Positions 1 through 6,360 of a DNA stretch of 47,558 nt are shown here, in pieces (position 1 is the first letter of the stretch; every line of letters begins with the position of its first letter). This DNA is from an uncultured Prevotellaceae bacterium (GTDB lineage: Bacteria; Bacteroidota; Bacteroidia; Bacteroidales; Muribaculaceae): assembly GCA_900322135.1 (NCBI GenBank), contig ONYP01000055.1, positions 1 to 47,558 of the forward strand, written 5' to 3'. The position numbers and the translations under genes are program-made. The notes below the pieces were generated by a model that was given only the letters and a program-made list of their open reading frames with translations, made no database searches and was not told the DNA's origin.

Positions 1-32
1 TATTTTTAGCAATGCTGTTCTTGATTTAAAAA

Positions 33-95
33 TCATCCTGCAAAATGAACCTTAGAACCACTATGGATGATTTTCATCCTGCAAAATGGACCTTA
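33..95. repeat. Direct repeat, two 22-nt copies
   Basis: Positions 33-54 and 74-95 carry the same 22-nt unit (TCATCCTGCAAAATG followed by RACCTTA) with one mismatch, 41 nt apart. A third partial match (TCATCCT) lies at 123-129. The copies lie downstream of the minus-strand promoter at 153-184, so they would be in the leader of a transcript leaving the window. I do not recognise the unit as a known element. Short ORFs begin near the repeats on the minus strand (for example 61-126), but none looks like a real gene. Confidence 0.7.
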
Positions 96-152
96 TGCCA
101 ATTTTTATGGGAGCGTCGTTTTTCATCCTTCTCGTTATATTGCATCGCACTG

Positions 153-184
153 CAAATATAGCATAAATATCAAAAATTTACAAA
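153..184 (-). promoter_or_regulatory. Bacteroidota promoter directed out of the window
   Basis: On the minus strand the -7 element TATATTTG (153-160) is preceded by a -33 TTTG (181-184) with a 20-nt spacer, matching the Bacteroidota housekeeping sigma consensus. The start of transcription would be near 146, reading toward position 1. In many Bacteroidales genomes hpf/xerC/rpsU lie next to tRNA and tuf genes, so such a transcript is expected there, but its target is outside the window. Confidence 0.75.
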
Positions 185-203
185 AAACCAGCCAGCAAAA
201 AAC

Positions 204-274
204 AAAAAACTACTAGAAACAGTAGAGACAAATAGCGGCGCCCCCTGCCGGCAGCAGAGTGCGGGCAGGGGGCG
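204..274 (-). terminator. Terminator region after hpf
   Basis: Two inverted repeats follow hpf on the minus strand. The first is an 11-bp GC-rich stem (239-249 with 264-274, arms CGCCCCCTGCC/GGCAGGGGGCG), which is not followed directly by a T-run. The second is a short stem (210-214 with 221-225) followed on the minus strand by TTTTTTG. Together they probably end the xerC-hpf transcript. Confidence 0.6.
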
Positions 275-309
275 TGAAAAATCTTCAATATGTGTCGTGA
301 CGCGAGGTG

Positions 310-603
310 TTACCTGTCGCGGCGTCCTTTCTCTAACTGCTTCTTGAGTGCGTCCACACAGTTGTCGATGGCTTCCTCGAAGGTGTCGGCCACCTTGTTG
401 GCGAAGAGGTCCTCGTTGCGCGGCACATTGAGGCGCACCGACGCCTCCTTGTTCATGGCTGTCTCGGGTTTCACTACCTTGAGAATCACCTCGGCGTTAG
501 AAATCTCCTCGTTGTACTTACCCAGTTTTTCGACTTTCTTGTTGATGAAGTCGTTGAGTTTCTCGGTTGCATCAAAGTGGATGGCATTGATTTTAATTTC
601 CAT
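310..603 (-). CDS. hpf: Ribosome hibernation promoting factor, short form
   Basis: A 97-residue HPF/YfiA-family protein. Short HPFs bind the 30S decoding site and help form inactive 100S dimers in stationary phase. The beta-alpha-beta-beta-beta-alpha pattern is visible: MEIKINAIHFDAT at the start, a basic helix (INKKVEKLGKY), then strands containing VILKVVKPE and ASVRLNVP, then a helix with the family-typical DTFEEAIDNCVDALKKQL. There is no C-terminal long-HPF extension. The start overlaps the last codons of xerC by 11 nt, so the two are cotranscribed. Unusually for this phylum, a perfect GGAGG lies 5 nt before the ATG. Identification is secure. Confidence 0.95.
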   Translation of the reverse strand: MEIKINAIHFDATEKLNDFINKKVEKLGKYNEEISNAEVILKVVKPETAMNKEASVRLNVPRNEDLFANKVADTFEEAIDNCVDALKKQLEKGRRDR

Positions 604-1504
604 AATAACCTCCTTTTTTTAGTGCCCTGGGATGGGCGAGTTCATAATTGTGTTGTAGTTCACTTAGTGTCACATGGGTGTAGACCTGGGTGGCCGCCAG
701 GCTCTCGTGACCGAGCAGCTCCTTGACGCTGTTGAGCTCGGCGCCATTGTTGAGCATCACGCTGGCAAAGGTGTGCCGCAGCACATGCGGGCTGAGTTTG
801 CCCGTTCCTCCGGCACCAGCCAGCGAGTCATGCACGACACGGTAGACAAGCGAGGCATACAGGGGCCGACCCTTGGCAGTGACCAGCAGGTTGCCGCACT
901 CGGCACCGACGCCGGCACGCAGCATGCGGTAACGGCCGATGAGCTGCGACAGCTCGCCACCGAAGGGAACGATGCGGTCCTTGTCGCGCTTGCCGTGCAC
1001 CTTGAGCTCGTGCTTGTCCTCATCGACGGCAGCATCCTGCAGCCCGATGAGCTCACTCAGGCGGATGCCCGTCTCGTAGAAAAGCATCACGATGAGCCGG
1101 TCCCTCACCTGGGTGAAGTCGTCCTGGTCGATGCCGGCATCAAGGATGGCATCGACAGTTTTTTCTCTAACAAATTTTGGCAGTGGTTTAGGCATCTTGG
1201 CAAGCTCGACCTGCGCCGCAGGATTAGACTTCGCCTCGCCTCGTCGCAACAGGTAGCGGTACAGCGACCTGATGGACTGCACCTTGTGGCGCAGGGTACC
1301 GGGGCAGTCGCCCATGGCAGAGCGCTCGATGAGCCACGCGCGGATGTCGTTGGCAGTGACCGTCGTCAAATCGGGCTCCAGCAAGCCTTTGGTCATGTAG
1401 TCCTGCCATTGTGCCAGATTGCGGCGGTACAGATCCACCGTTCTCCGGGACAGGTTGCGCTCATAGCGCAGGTATTGCAGGAAGCGTTCGACAATAGCGG
1501 TCAT
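593..1504 (-). CDS. xerC: Tyrosine recombinase XerC/XerD
   Basis: A 303-residue site-specific tyrosine recombinase, the size of Xer proteins that resolve chromosome dimers at dif. The N-terminal SAM-like DNA-binding domain (FLQYLRYERNLS) is followed by a catalytic domain with all key residues visible: Arg in ETGIRLSEL, Lys in HGKRDKDRIVP, His-x-x-Arg in SPHVLRHTFAS, His in LLGHESL, and the Tyr nucleophile in TQVYTHVT. The frame is open up to 1585, but a promoter at 1574-1605 would start transcription near 1567, and alignment of the family N-terminus favours the ATG at 1504 (or 1510). Its place beside rpsU and hpf is a conserved chromosomal context, so it is not a mobile-element integrase. XerC versus XerD cannot be settled from the sequence alone. 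Confidence 0.93.
   Translation of the reverse strand: MTAIVERFLQYLRYERNLSRRTVDLYRRNLAQWQDYMTKGLLEPDLTTVTANDIRAWLIERSAMGDCPGTLRHKVQSIRSLYRYLLRRGEAKSNPAAQVELAKMPKPLPKFVREKTVDAILDAGIDQDDFTQVRDRLIVMLFYETGIRLSELIGLQDAAVDEDKHELKVHGKRDKDRIVPFGGELSQLIGRYRMLRAGVGAECGNLLVTAKGRPLYASLVYRVVHDSLAGAGGTGKLSPHVLRHTFASVMLNNGAELNSVKELLGHESLAATQVYTHVTLSELQHNYELAHPRALKKGGYYGN
609..616 (-). promoter_or_regulatory. Strong Shine-Dalgarno of hpf
   Basis: On the minus strand AAAGGAGG ends 5 nt upstream of the hpf ATG (601-603) and lies just upstream of it within the xerC-hpf junction. Bacteroidota genes usually lack this element, and the other starts I inspected here (ychF, murF, gldL, gldM, rpsU) have none, so it is a notable exception. 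Confidence 0.85.
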
Positions 1505-1573
1505 AGGCATACAATTCGATGTGACACTCAGCAGCTCCGGCGGCATGGCGCCCGACGGGCTGCTTTGCGGTGC

Positions 1574-1605
1574 TAAAGTTAGCAACTATTTTTATCAATT
1601 GCAAA
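1574..1605 (-). promoter_or_regulatory. Promoter of xerC-hpf
   Basis: On the minus strand TTTG (1602-1605) is followed after 20 nt by TAACTTTA (1574-1581), one mismatch from the TAnnTTTG consensus. It lies between the rpsU terminator and xerC, and its expected start near 1567 rules out the upstream in-frame ATG at 1585. Confidence 0.6.
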
Positions 1606-1614
1606 TTTTAGGCC

Positions 1615-1654
1615 AAAAAAATGTCAGAAACCATCATTTCGACAGTTTCTGACA
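1615..1654 (-). terminator. Intrinsic terminator of rpsU
   Basis: A perfect 10-bp stem (1622-1631 with 1645-1654, arms TGTCAGAAAC/GTTTCTGACA) with a 13-nt loop is followed on the minus strand by seven T (1615-1621). It sits 34 nt after the rpsU stop and separates rpsU from xerC-hpf. Confidence 0.88.
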
Positions 1655-1687
1655 CAAAATAAGCTTATGATATCAACCGGTGAGCAA

Positions 1688-1879
1688 TTACTCCTCACGA
1701 GTGCGCAACTGCTGCACATACTCGGCCTTCATCATCTTCTTGCGGTTGATTACCGAAGGTTTCTCAAAAGCCTGACGGCTACGCAGTTCTTTAATGATAC
1801 CGGTCTTTTCGGTTTTACGCTTGAATTTCTTGAGGGCGCGTTCGATGTTGTCGCCTTCCTTAACGGGAACAATAATCAT
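1688..1879 (-). CDS. rpsU: 30S ribosomal protein bS21
   Basis: A 63-residue basic protein beginning MIIVPVKEGDNIERALKKF and ending in VQQLRTREE, a clear bS21. In Bacteroidota, bS21 with neighbouring proteins sequesters the 16S anti-Shine-Dalgarno on the 30S platform, which explains the phylum's SD-independent initiation. The frame extends upstream to 1981, but the extra 34 residues lie in the leader and do not resemble bS21, so the start at 1879 is chosen. There is no SD before this ATG; upstream is A-rich. The gene has its own promoter (2068-2098), a leader of about 185 nt with two hairpins, and its own terminator. Confidence 0.95.
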   Translation of the reverse strand: MIIVPVKEGDNIERALKKFKRKTEKTGIIKELRSRQAFEKPSVINRKKMMKAEYVQQLRTREE

Positions 1880-1961
1880 AATGAGTTTGCTTTGTTTTAA
1901 TTGTATTGTTTGTTTGTAAATTTTAAATTTCTTTGTCGTTTTGCGGCTCGATAGTGAAACC

Positions 1962-1993
1962 GCATCGCTGGCGAGCCACATGCCGAGCGATGC
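1962..1993 (-). promoter_or_regulatory. Hairpin in rpsU leader
   Basis: An 8-bp perfect stem (1962-1969 GCATCGCT with 1986-1993 AGCGATGC) is extended by GGC/GCC after a one-base bulge. It lies in the middle of the untranslated leader and has no T-run, so it is not a terminator. It could be a regulatory structure or just an mRNA-stability element. Confidence 0.55.
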
Positions 1994-2028
1994 AAAATCG
2001 GGTGATATGTATTGATTGTCAATATCTT

Positions 2029-2052
2029 AGGATAGGTTAACCAACCTCCTTT
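2029..2052 (-). promoter_or_regulatory. SD-like AAAGGAGG and hairpin at 5' end of rpsU mRNA
   Basis: About 10 nt after the predicted transcription start the minus strand reads AAAGGAGGTT (2043-2052), fully complementary to the 16S anti-SD core. It can fold with downstream sequence (AGGA-GGTT, loop GGTT, AACC-UA-UCCU; 2029-2050), which would hide the SD. No start codon lies at a usable distance; the rpsU ATG is about 165 nt away. A role in autoregulation by bS21 is my inference. Confidence 0.5.
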
Positions 2053-2067
2053 CGTTTTAAAGCGCGG

Positions 2068-2098
2068 CAAAGTTACACATAAAATCCTCCACGGACAA
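2068..2098 (-). promoter_or_regulatory. Promoter of rpsU
   Basis: The minus strand carries the -7 element TAACTTTG (2068-2075) and a -33 TTG (2096-2098) with a 20-nt spacer, a close match to the Bacteroidota consensus. Transcription would begin near 2061. Confidence 0.8.
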
Positions 2099-2362
2099 CA
2101 CTTTTGGGAGATATTTTTTAACAGCCCACCAAAAACATCTAACTACTCAGCCATTTTTCTCACGATAAGGCGCTAAGTCGCTAAGAGTGTCTCTCTAATA
2201 TGTTAAGTGATTTATTGATGATATGTCAGACGATATGAAATGCTTCAATCTATCAAAACGCTTCCCTGTGTTGACTATGATAATTGTCTAAAAATCAAAA
2301 AACTTTGCCTCATCGCAACTTAGCGTGAAATATGGTGACGGGTGTTTGGGCTGAATAGTTAC
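2099..2362. other. Intergenic stretch without a recognisable gene
   Basis: AT-rich spacer between the rpsU promoter and the terminator of the T9SS operon. It contains a small tandem CGCTAAG-T-CGCTAAG (2171-2185) of a type common between genes in this order. No coding frame, tRNA or convincing promoter was seen. Confidence 0.6.
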
Positions 2363-2400
2363 AAAAACATCGCACGGGCCATTATGCAGTCCGTGCGATG
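2363..2400 (-). terminator. Intrinsic terminator of the T9SS operon
   Basis: A perfect 10-bp stem, CATCGCACGG (2368-2377) with CCGTGCGATG (2391-2400), 13-nt loop, is followed on the minus strand by TTTTTGT. It lies 46 nt after the gldN stop codon and ends the porT-to-gldN transcript. Confidence 0.88.
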
Positions 2401-2446
2401 CTTGATTTACTAACTTCTTAATCCAGATTATGAAAAACCTGATTTA

Positions 2447-3631
2447 TCATTTCTTGCGGTTGCGCACCGAGCGCACGCCGGTGTTGACGGTCTGGGTGCT
2501 CGACTTGGGCTTCCGCTCCTTGATCTTGGTCTTTTTCTCCTTGGCTTTGGCCTTGGACGACTTCTTGTCCGAGGACTTGCTGGACGACTTGCTGCCGCGC
2601 TTGGTGGTGCGGGTTACCTTCTCGCCGTCACCGTCGCCGGCGGCATCGCCTTCAACCTGCTCGGCACCTTCCTCGCCCTCGGCGAGTTCACCCTCGGCCT
2701 CTTCGCGGGCTTTTTCCTCGGCCTCGGCACGGGCCTGCAGCACCTCCAGAGGGGGAACCCACAGGTCCTGGTTGAAACTGCGCAGGCGCTGCTCGATGCT
2801 GTCCTGGGCGTGCTTGTAGGCTTCATCCTCGGGGAACATCTGGCGCAACGACAGATTGCGCAGGTTCTTGGTCTTATAGATCTCACCGCTGTACATGTTC
2901 AGCTTGAAGAAGTCGTCGATGCTGTATCGTGCCAGGTTGTTGTCATCGTCGGTGAAGACATACTGCTGTGCCATGTAGGGGCGGATGTCGTTGAGCAGTA
3001 CCCAGAACATGGGATACTTGACGGCCTCCCCACCCCACTCGTCCATGCGGTGCAGCACGGGGCATAGCGCCTCGACGCGGGCCTTCATCTGGTTGCTGCG
3101 GGTGTCAAATTCCCACTTCTCGATAATGTAGTAACTGAGCACCTCGTTGCTGGGGATGTCGGCGTTCTCAAACTCGTAGAGGGGATTCTTGGCAGTGCTG
3201 CCCTTGGCCTCGGTATAATAGATGTGGAATCGGTCGAGCATCTCACCCACATTGATTTTGAACTCGTCGGTGAACATTTCCCGCCCGTCAAGGTACTCAT
3301 AGGCCGAGATTCTGTTGTTGGCCAGCAGGCGCATGATGATGAAGAACAGGTTCTCGCCGTCGGCATTGGGCAGCTCGGGATAGTAGAGCGCGGGGTTCTT
3401 TCCCTGGGTAAGGTCGATGGAGCGGTAGATGACCTTCATCCACTGCAGGTCGGCATCGCTGGGCTCTCTTACCTCGTAGAATGACTGCTGCCTGTCGGTG
3501 ATGGCGGCATTGCCTTCCTTCTTGTCCTTATCCCTGCCGCGGCTGTTGGCATCACGCTTGGTCACCTGGGCATTCAGTCCCAGAGCAAAGCCCACGAGCA
3601 GTAGGGCGATAATCAATCTCAGAGTTTTCAT
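2447..3631 (-). CDS. gldN: Type IX secretion/gliding protein GldN (PorN)
   Basis: A 394-residue periplasmic T9SS subunit. In Porphyromonas, PorN binds the PorK ring under the outer membrane. A signal peptide is clear (hydrophobic residues 7-19, then LNAQ). The GldN core follows, with the family-typical VMKVIYRSIDL-like segment (here MKVIYRSIDL), DRFHIYYTE and EKWEFDTR. The last 95 or so residues form a charged low-complexity tail: an acidic E/D/A-rich block, then a basic K/S/R-rich block ending in RNRKK. That makes it longer than typical PorN (around 360 residues). It is last in the porT-porP-gldKLMN operon, with a 32-nt gap from gldM. Confidence 0.94.
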   Translation of the reverse strand: MKTLRLIIALLLVGFALGLNAQVTKRDANSRGRDKDKKEGNAAITDRQQSFYEVREPSDADLQWMKVIYRSIDLTQGKNPALYYPELPNADGENLFFIIMRLLANNRISAYEYLDGREMFTDEFKINVGEMLDRFHIYYTEAKGSTAKNPLYEFENADIPSNEVLSYYIIEKWEFDTRSNQMKARVEALCPVLHRMDEWGGEAVKYPMFWVLLNDIRPYMAQQYVFTDDDNNLARYSIDDFFKLNMYSGEIYKTKNLRNLSLRQMFPEDEAYKHAQDSIEQRLRSFNQDLWVPPLEVLQARAEAEEKAREEAEGELAEGEEGAEQVEGDAAGDGDGEKVTRTTKRGSKSSSKSSDKKSSKAKAKEKKTKIKERKPKSSTQTVNTGVRSVRNRKK

Positions 3632-3663
3632 ATTCTCGTTATTGAATTGTTGTTACATTAAGA

Positions 3664-5247
3664 TTAGTTGACGATGACCTCGATGGGCGAGATGTCGCGG
3701 GTGATGCCGTCGGGGCCGGTGGCCTTGACATGCGAGATGTAGAAGCGCTTGCCATGCTGCAGGCTGCGCATCTTGGACTTCTGCCTCTCCGAGAACTGTG
3801 AGCCGTTACTCATCTCGGGCATTGCGTTGCCCATCGAGTCAAAGAATACCGTCTCAAACGACACCACCTTGTAGTCGATGTTGAGAATCTCGTCATCGAT
3901 GGCGGCGTCCAGGCCGGGAGCAGCCATGAGCAGAGCCTTGGAGAAAGGCTTGCCGCCCTTGTAACGGTTGGTCTGTCCGTTGGCGTCCTTGTAGGTGATG
4001 AAGGGCGTCGGGTCGGGCAGTTTGCGCACCCTGAAGGTGGTGCTGCCCACATTGGTGCGCTGGCCGTCCATCTCGGCGGTCACCGAGATGACGCACTCGG
4101 CGCCGACCTTGCTGGGATGGGCAATCCAGCCGTCACCGCTCTTGGTGAGCGTGCCGTTGGTCATCGTGGCGCTGATGCTACCCTCGGGCACACCAGGCAC
4201 AGCGATGCTGATGGGGTTGTTGATACCCGCATACAGGACATTCATCATCGTGGCGCTGATGGTGGCCAGCGGGTCGATGACGGTATAGCTCGACTTGAAG
4301 TCGCGACGAGTGATGGACCCGTCGCGGCCGAGCACTTCGATCCAGCCCGAGTAGTCATAGGTGCCTGCTTTGCTCGTACCCACCTCGTAGATGCCATTGT
4401 TGTTGGCCAGACGGCCACCGTTGATATAGACGGTGGGTCGCTGGGTGGTGTCGATGGCGGCGAGAACGATTTGGGCGCTGTACTTGGTGCCCCTCATCAC
4501 GATGCGCGAGTCGGGGACGACAAACGCGTTCACCAGGTTCACGCGCAGGTCGCCCAGGTCGATATTGGTCAGCATCTGGTTGAGGACCTCACCCTCGGCA
4601 TAGCGCACATCGTTCTGCAGCTTGGTGAGCAGCGTGACTGCGGCAATACAGGGCATATTGTCAAACATGGTCTCTTCCCATGTCTTCTTCTGGTCGAGTT
4701 CCACACCAGCGGTCTTGGGCGGCGCTGTCGAGAGCGCAGCCTCCAGATTCTTGCGCTTCTCGGGATCCTCGAGGAACGAGGTCACGAACTGGCGGTACTG
4801 GTCGATGCGCGTGCGCAGGGTCTTACCCTTGCCGCCCTTGGCGCCAAGCATGATGACGCTGGCGGCCTCGGTATTGTCGCGGCTGCGGATGTTGTCCACA
4901 TCGGCACCCTCACCGTCGGCGAGAGTCACGATTTGCAGTTTCAGCGTGTCGATATAGTTGTAGAGCTTGTCGGTCTCATTCACCACCTGGGTAGCCTTGT
5001 CAAGCCATATCTTGCCCTTCTCGGGGTTCTTCTCATTGAAGGCCTGGAGCTGGGCATAGAGGGCTTGGTTACGCGCCGTGATGGTGCGATTGGACCTGGT
5101 CAGACCGTCCTGCACCTGACTGAAGCCGTTGAGCACATCGCTCGACACATTCAGGGCAAGCATGGCCGTCAAGACGATGTACATGAGGTTAATCATCTTC
5201 TCTCGCGGCGACATGCGGTTGACGCTCTTATTTTTTGAGGTTGCCAT
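3664..5247 (-). CDS. gldM: Type IX secretion/gliding motor protein GldM (PorM)
   Basis: A 527-residue inner-membrane-anchored motor protein. GldM dimers span the periplasm and, with the GldL ring, convert proton-motive force into rotation that drives T9SS and gliding. The short basic cytoplasmic N-terminus (NRMSPREKMINLMYI) leads into one TM helix at about residues 18-34, followed by an all-helical then beta-rich periplasmic stalk of several domains. The arginine-rich ending region (RSLQHGKRFYISHVKATGPDG) is the C-terminal domain thought to contact the outer-membrane PorKN ring. Length is normal for the family. It sits between gldL and gldN in the expected order. Confidence 0.96.
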   Translation of the reverse strand: MATSKNKSVNRMSPREKMINLMYIVLTAMLALNVSSDVLNGFSQVQDGLTRSNRTITARNQALYAQLQAFNEKNPEKGKIWLDKATQVVNETDKLYNYIDTLKLQIVTLADGEGADVDNIRSRDNTEAASVIMLGAKGGKGKTLRTRIDQYRQFVTSFLEDPEKRKNLEAALSTAPPKTAGVELDQKKTWEETMFDNMPCIAAVTLLTKLQNDVRYAEGEVLNQMLTNIDLGDLRVNLVNAFVVPDSRIVMRGTKYSAQIVLAAIDTTQRPTVYINGGRLANNNGIYEVGTSKAGTYDYSGWIEVLGRDGSITRRDFKSSYTVIDPLATISATMMNVLYAGINNPISIAVPGVPEGSISATMTNGTLTKSGDGWIAHPSKVGAECVISVTAEMDGQRTNVGSTTFRVRKLPDPTPFITYKDANGQTNRYKGGKPFSKALLMAAPGLDAAIDDEILNIDYKVVSFETVFFDSMGNAMPEMSNGSQFSERQKSKMRSLQHGKRFYISHVKATGPDGITRDISPIEVIVN

Positions 5248-5320
5248 CTATAAGTTTCTCTCTATCGGTTAGAATAGGATTGATGTCGATACTGTTGAAA
5301 TCTCACGGGGAAGGACGGGA

Positions 5321-6298
5321 TTAAGCGTCCTGGTCGGTATTGTCGGGCTCGATACCGGGCATGCCGGGCATGGGCCGGTACATGTTGACGGTCATCGCCT
5401 TGATCATCTTCTCGTAGACGCTGTTCAACTGCTTCATGTAGCGGGCCATCTTCTCGGTCTCGTCGCAGTAGTGGGCACTCTCGGCAGCACTCTTCTCATA
5501 CATGTCGCGGATGTCCTTGAGGCCGCGGTTCACGCGGTCGATGTTGTCAAGCTGCGAGGAGATGCTCTTGAGCTGGATCTCGTAGATGGTGTTCAGGCCG
5601 CTGATGTTCTGGTTCAGAGCCTGCATCTGGTCCACATAGCCCGTGGAGCTCTCGGTGATGTTCTGGCTGTTGTCGGTGATGGCACGGTAGCTGCCCAGCA
5701 GGGTCTCGCTCACCTCGTTCAGGGCGGTCGTGGTGGCCTGCAGTTTCTGCATCTGCTCGCTGATTCCAGCCATCTGGGTCAGGTATTGCTGGGTGGCATC
5801 GGTCAGCTCAGCCATGCGTGAGAGCTGGTCGCTGGCAGCGGCCATCTTGGCAATGCTCTCGCTCAGCGACAGGGTATCCTCCTCGCTCAGGTTCACGCCC
5901 TGAGGCAGCCCCACGGCGCCCTTGGCCTCGGCAACGCTCACATTGACCTCACCGCCTTCATAGCCCTCTCCGCTGCCGGAGCCGCCGATGAAGATACCGC
6001 CGCCGGTATTGAAGTCGGGACGGTCCTCAGGGTCCTGGCTTGCCAGCACGGGGAAGACCTCTTCCCAGTGGTATTCCTTCTCGGGCTTGTCAAATGCCGT
6101 GAGCACGAACATCAAGACCTCGGTACCCATACCGACAGTAAGCAGCAGGTTACCCAGCGGCATGTGCAGAATCTTGAACAATGCACCCAAGATGACGATG
6201 GCAGCACCGATACTGTAGGCAAAGTTGAAAAACCGCTGACCGCTGTCACTCTTCAGGAAACGGCCTGCTTTCTTTTTATATCTCTTGATTTTACCCAT
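5321..6298 (-). CDS. gldL: Type IX secretion/gliding motor protein GldL (PorL)
   Basis: A 325-residue inner-membrane protein forming the pentameric ring of the T9SS proton-driven motor. Two TM helices are visible, about residues 24-44 (FNFAYSIGAAIVILGALFKI) and 49-68 (LLLTVGMGTEVLMFVLTAF). The intramembrane charged residues that the family needs are present: Lys42 in ALFKIL and Glu60 in GMGTEVL. A glycine-rich linker is followed by a long cytoplasmic coiled-coil region (residues about 135-305). Basic residues at the N-terminus (KIKRYKKK) agree with a cytoplasmic start. It lies 62 nt after gldK and 73 nt before gldM. Confidence 0.95.
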   Translation of the reverse strand: MGKIKRYKKKAGRFLKSDSGQRFFNFAYSIGAAIVILGALFKILHMPLGNLLLTVGMGTEVLMFVLTAFDKPEKEYHWEEVFPVLASQDPEDRPDFNTGGGIFIGGSGSGEGYEGGEVNVSVAEAKGAVGLPQGVNLSEEDTLSLSESIAKMAAASDQLSRMAELTDATQQYLTQMAGISEQMQKLQATTTALNEVSETLLGSYRAITDNSQNITESSTGYVDQMQALNQNISGLNTIYEIQLKSISSQLDNIDRVNRGLKDIRDMYEKSAAESAHYCDETEKMARYMKQLNSVYEKMIKAMTVNMYRPMPGMPGIEPDNTDQDA

Positions 6299-6360
6299 TG
6301 TTGCTTAATCTATAAAATAATGAGTGTGATGATTGTTTTTCTCTTGTGGATGGTCAGGCG

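Noticed and set aside
61-126. 21-codon minus-strand ORF downstream of the left-edge promoter
   Set aside because: A purine-rich run directly abuts its ATG without spacing, it has no recognisable sequence and overlaps the repeats; likely chance.
593-1504. Tyrosine recombinase as sign of a mobile element
   Set aside because: Its linkage to rpsU and hpf is a conserved Bacteroidales chromosomal context, and there are no att repeats or cargo genes; it fits housekeeping Xer.
1880-1981. In-frame N-terminal extension of bS21
   Set aside because: bS21 is about 63 residues and begins MIIVPVKEG; the extension covers the leader hairpin and has no similarity to ribosomal proteins.
4117-5238. Open plus-strand frame of 373 codons opposite gldM
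   Set aside because: Antisense of a secure gene; no start signal, motif or promoter.
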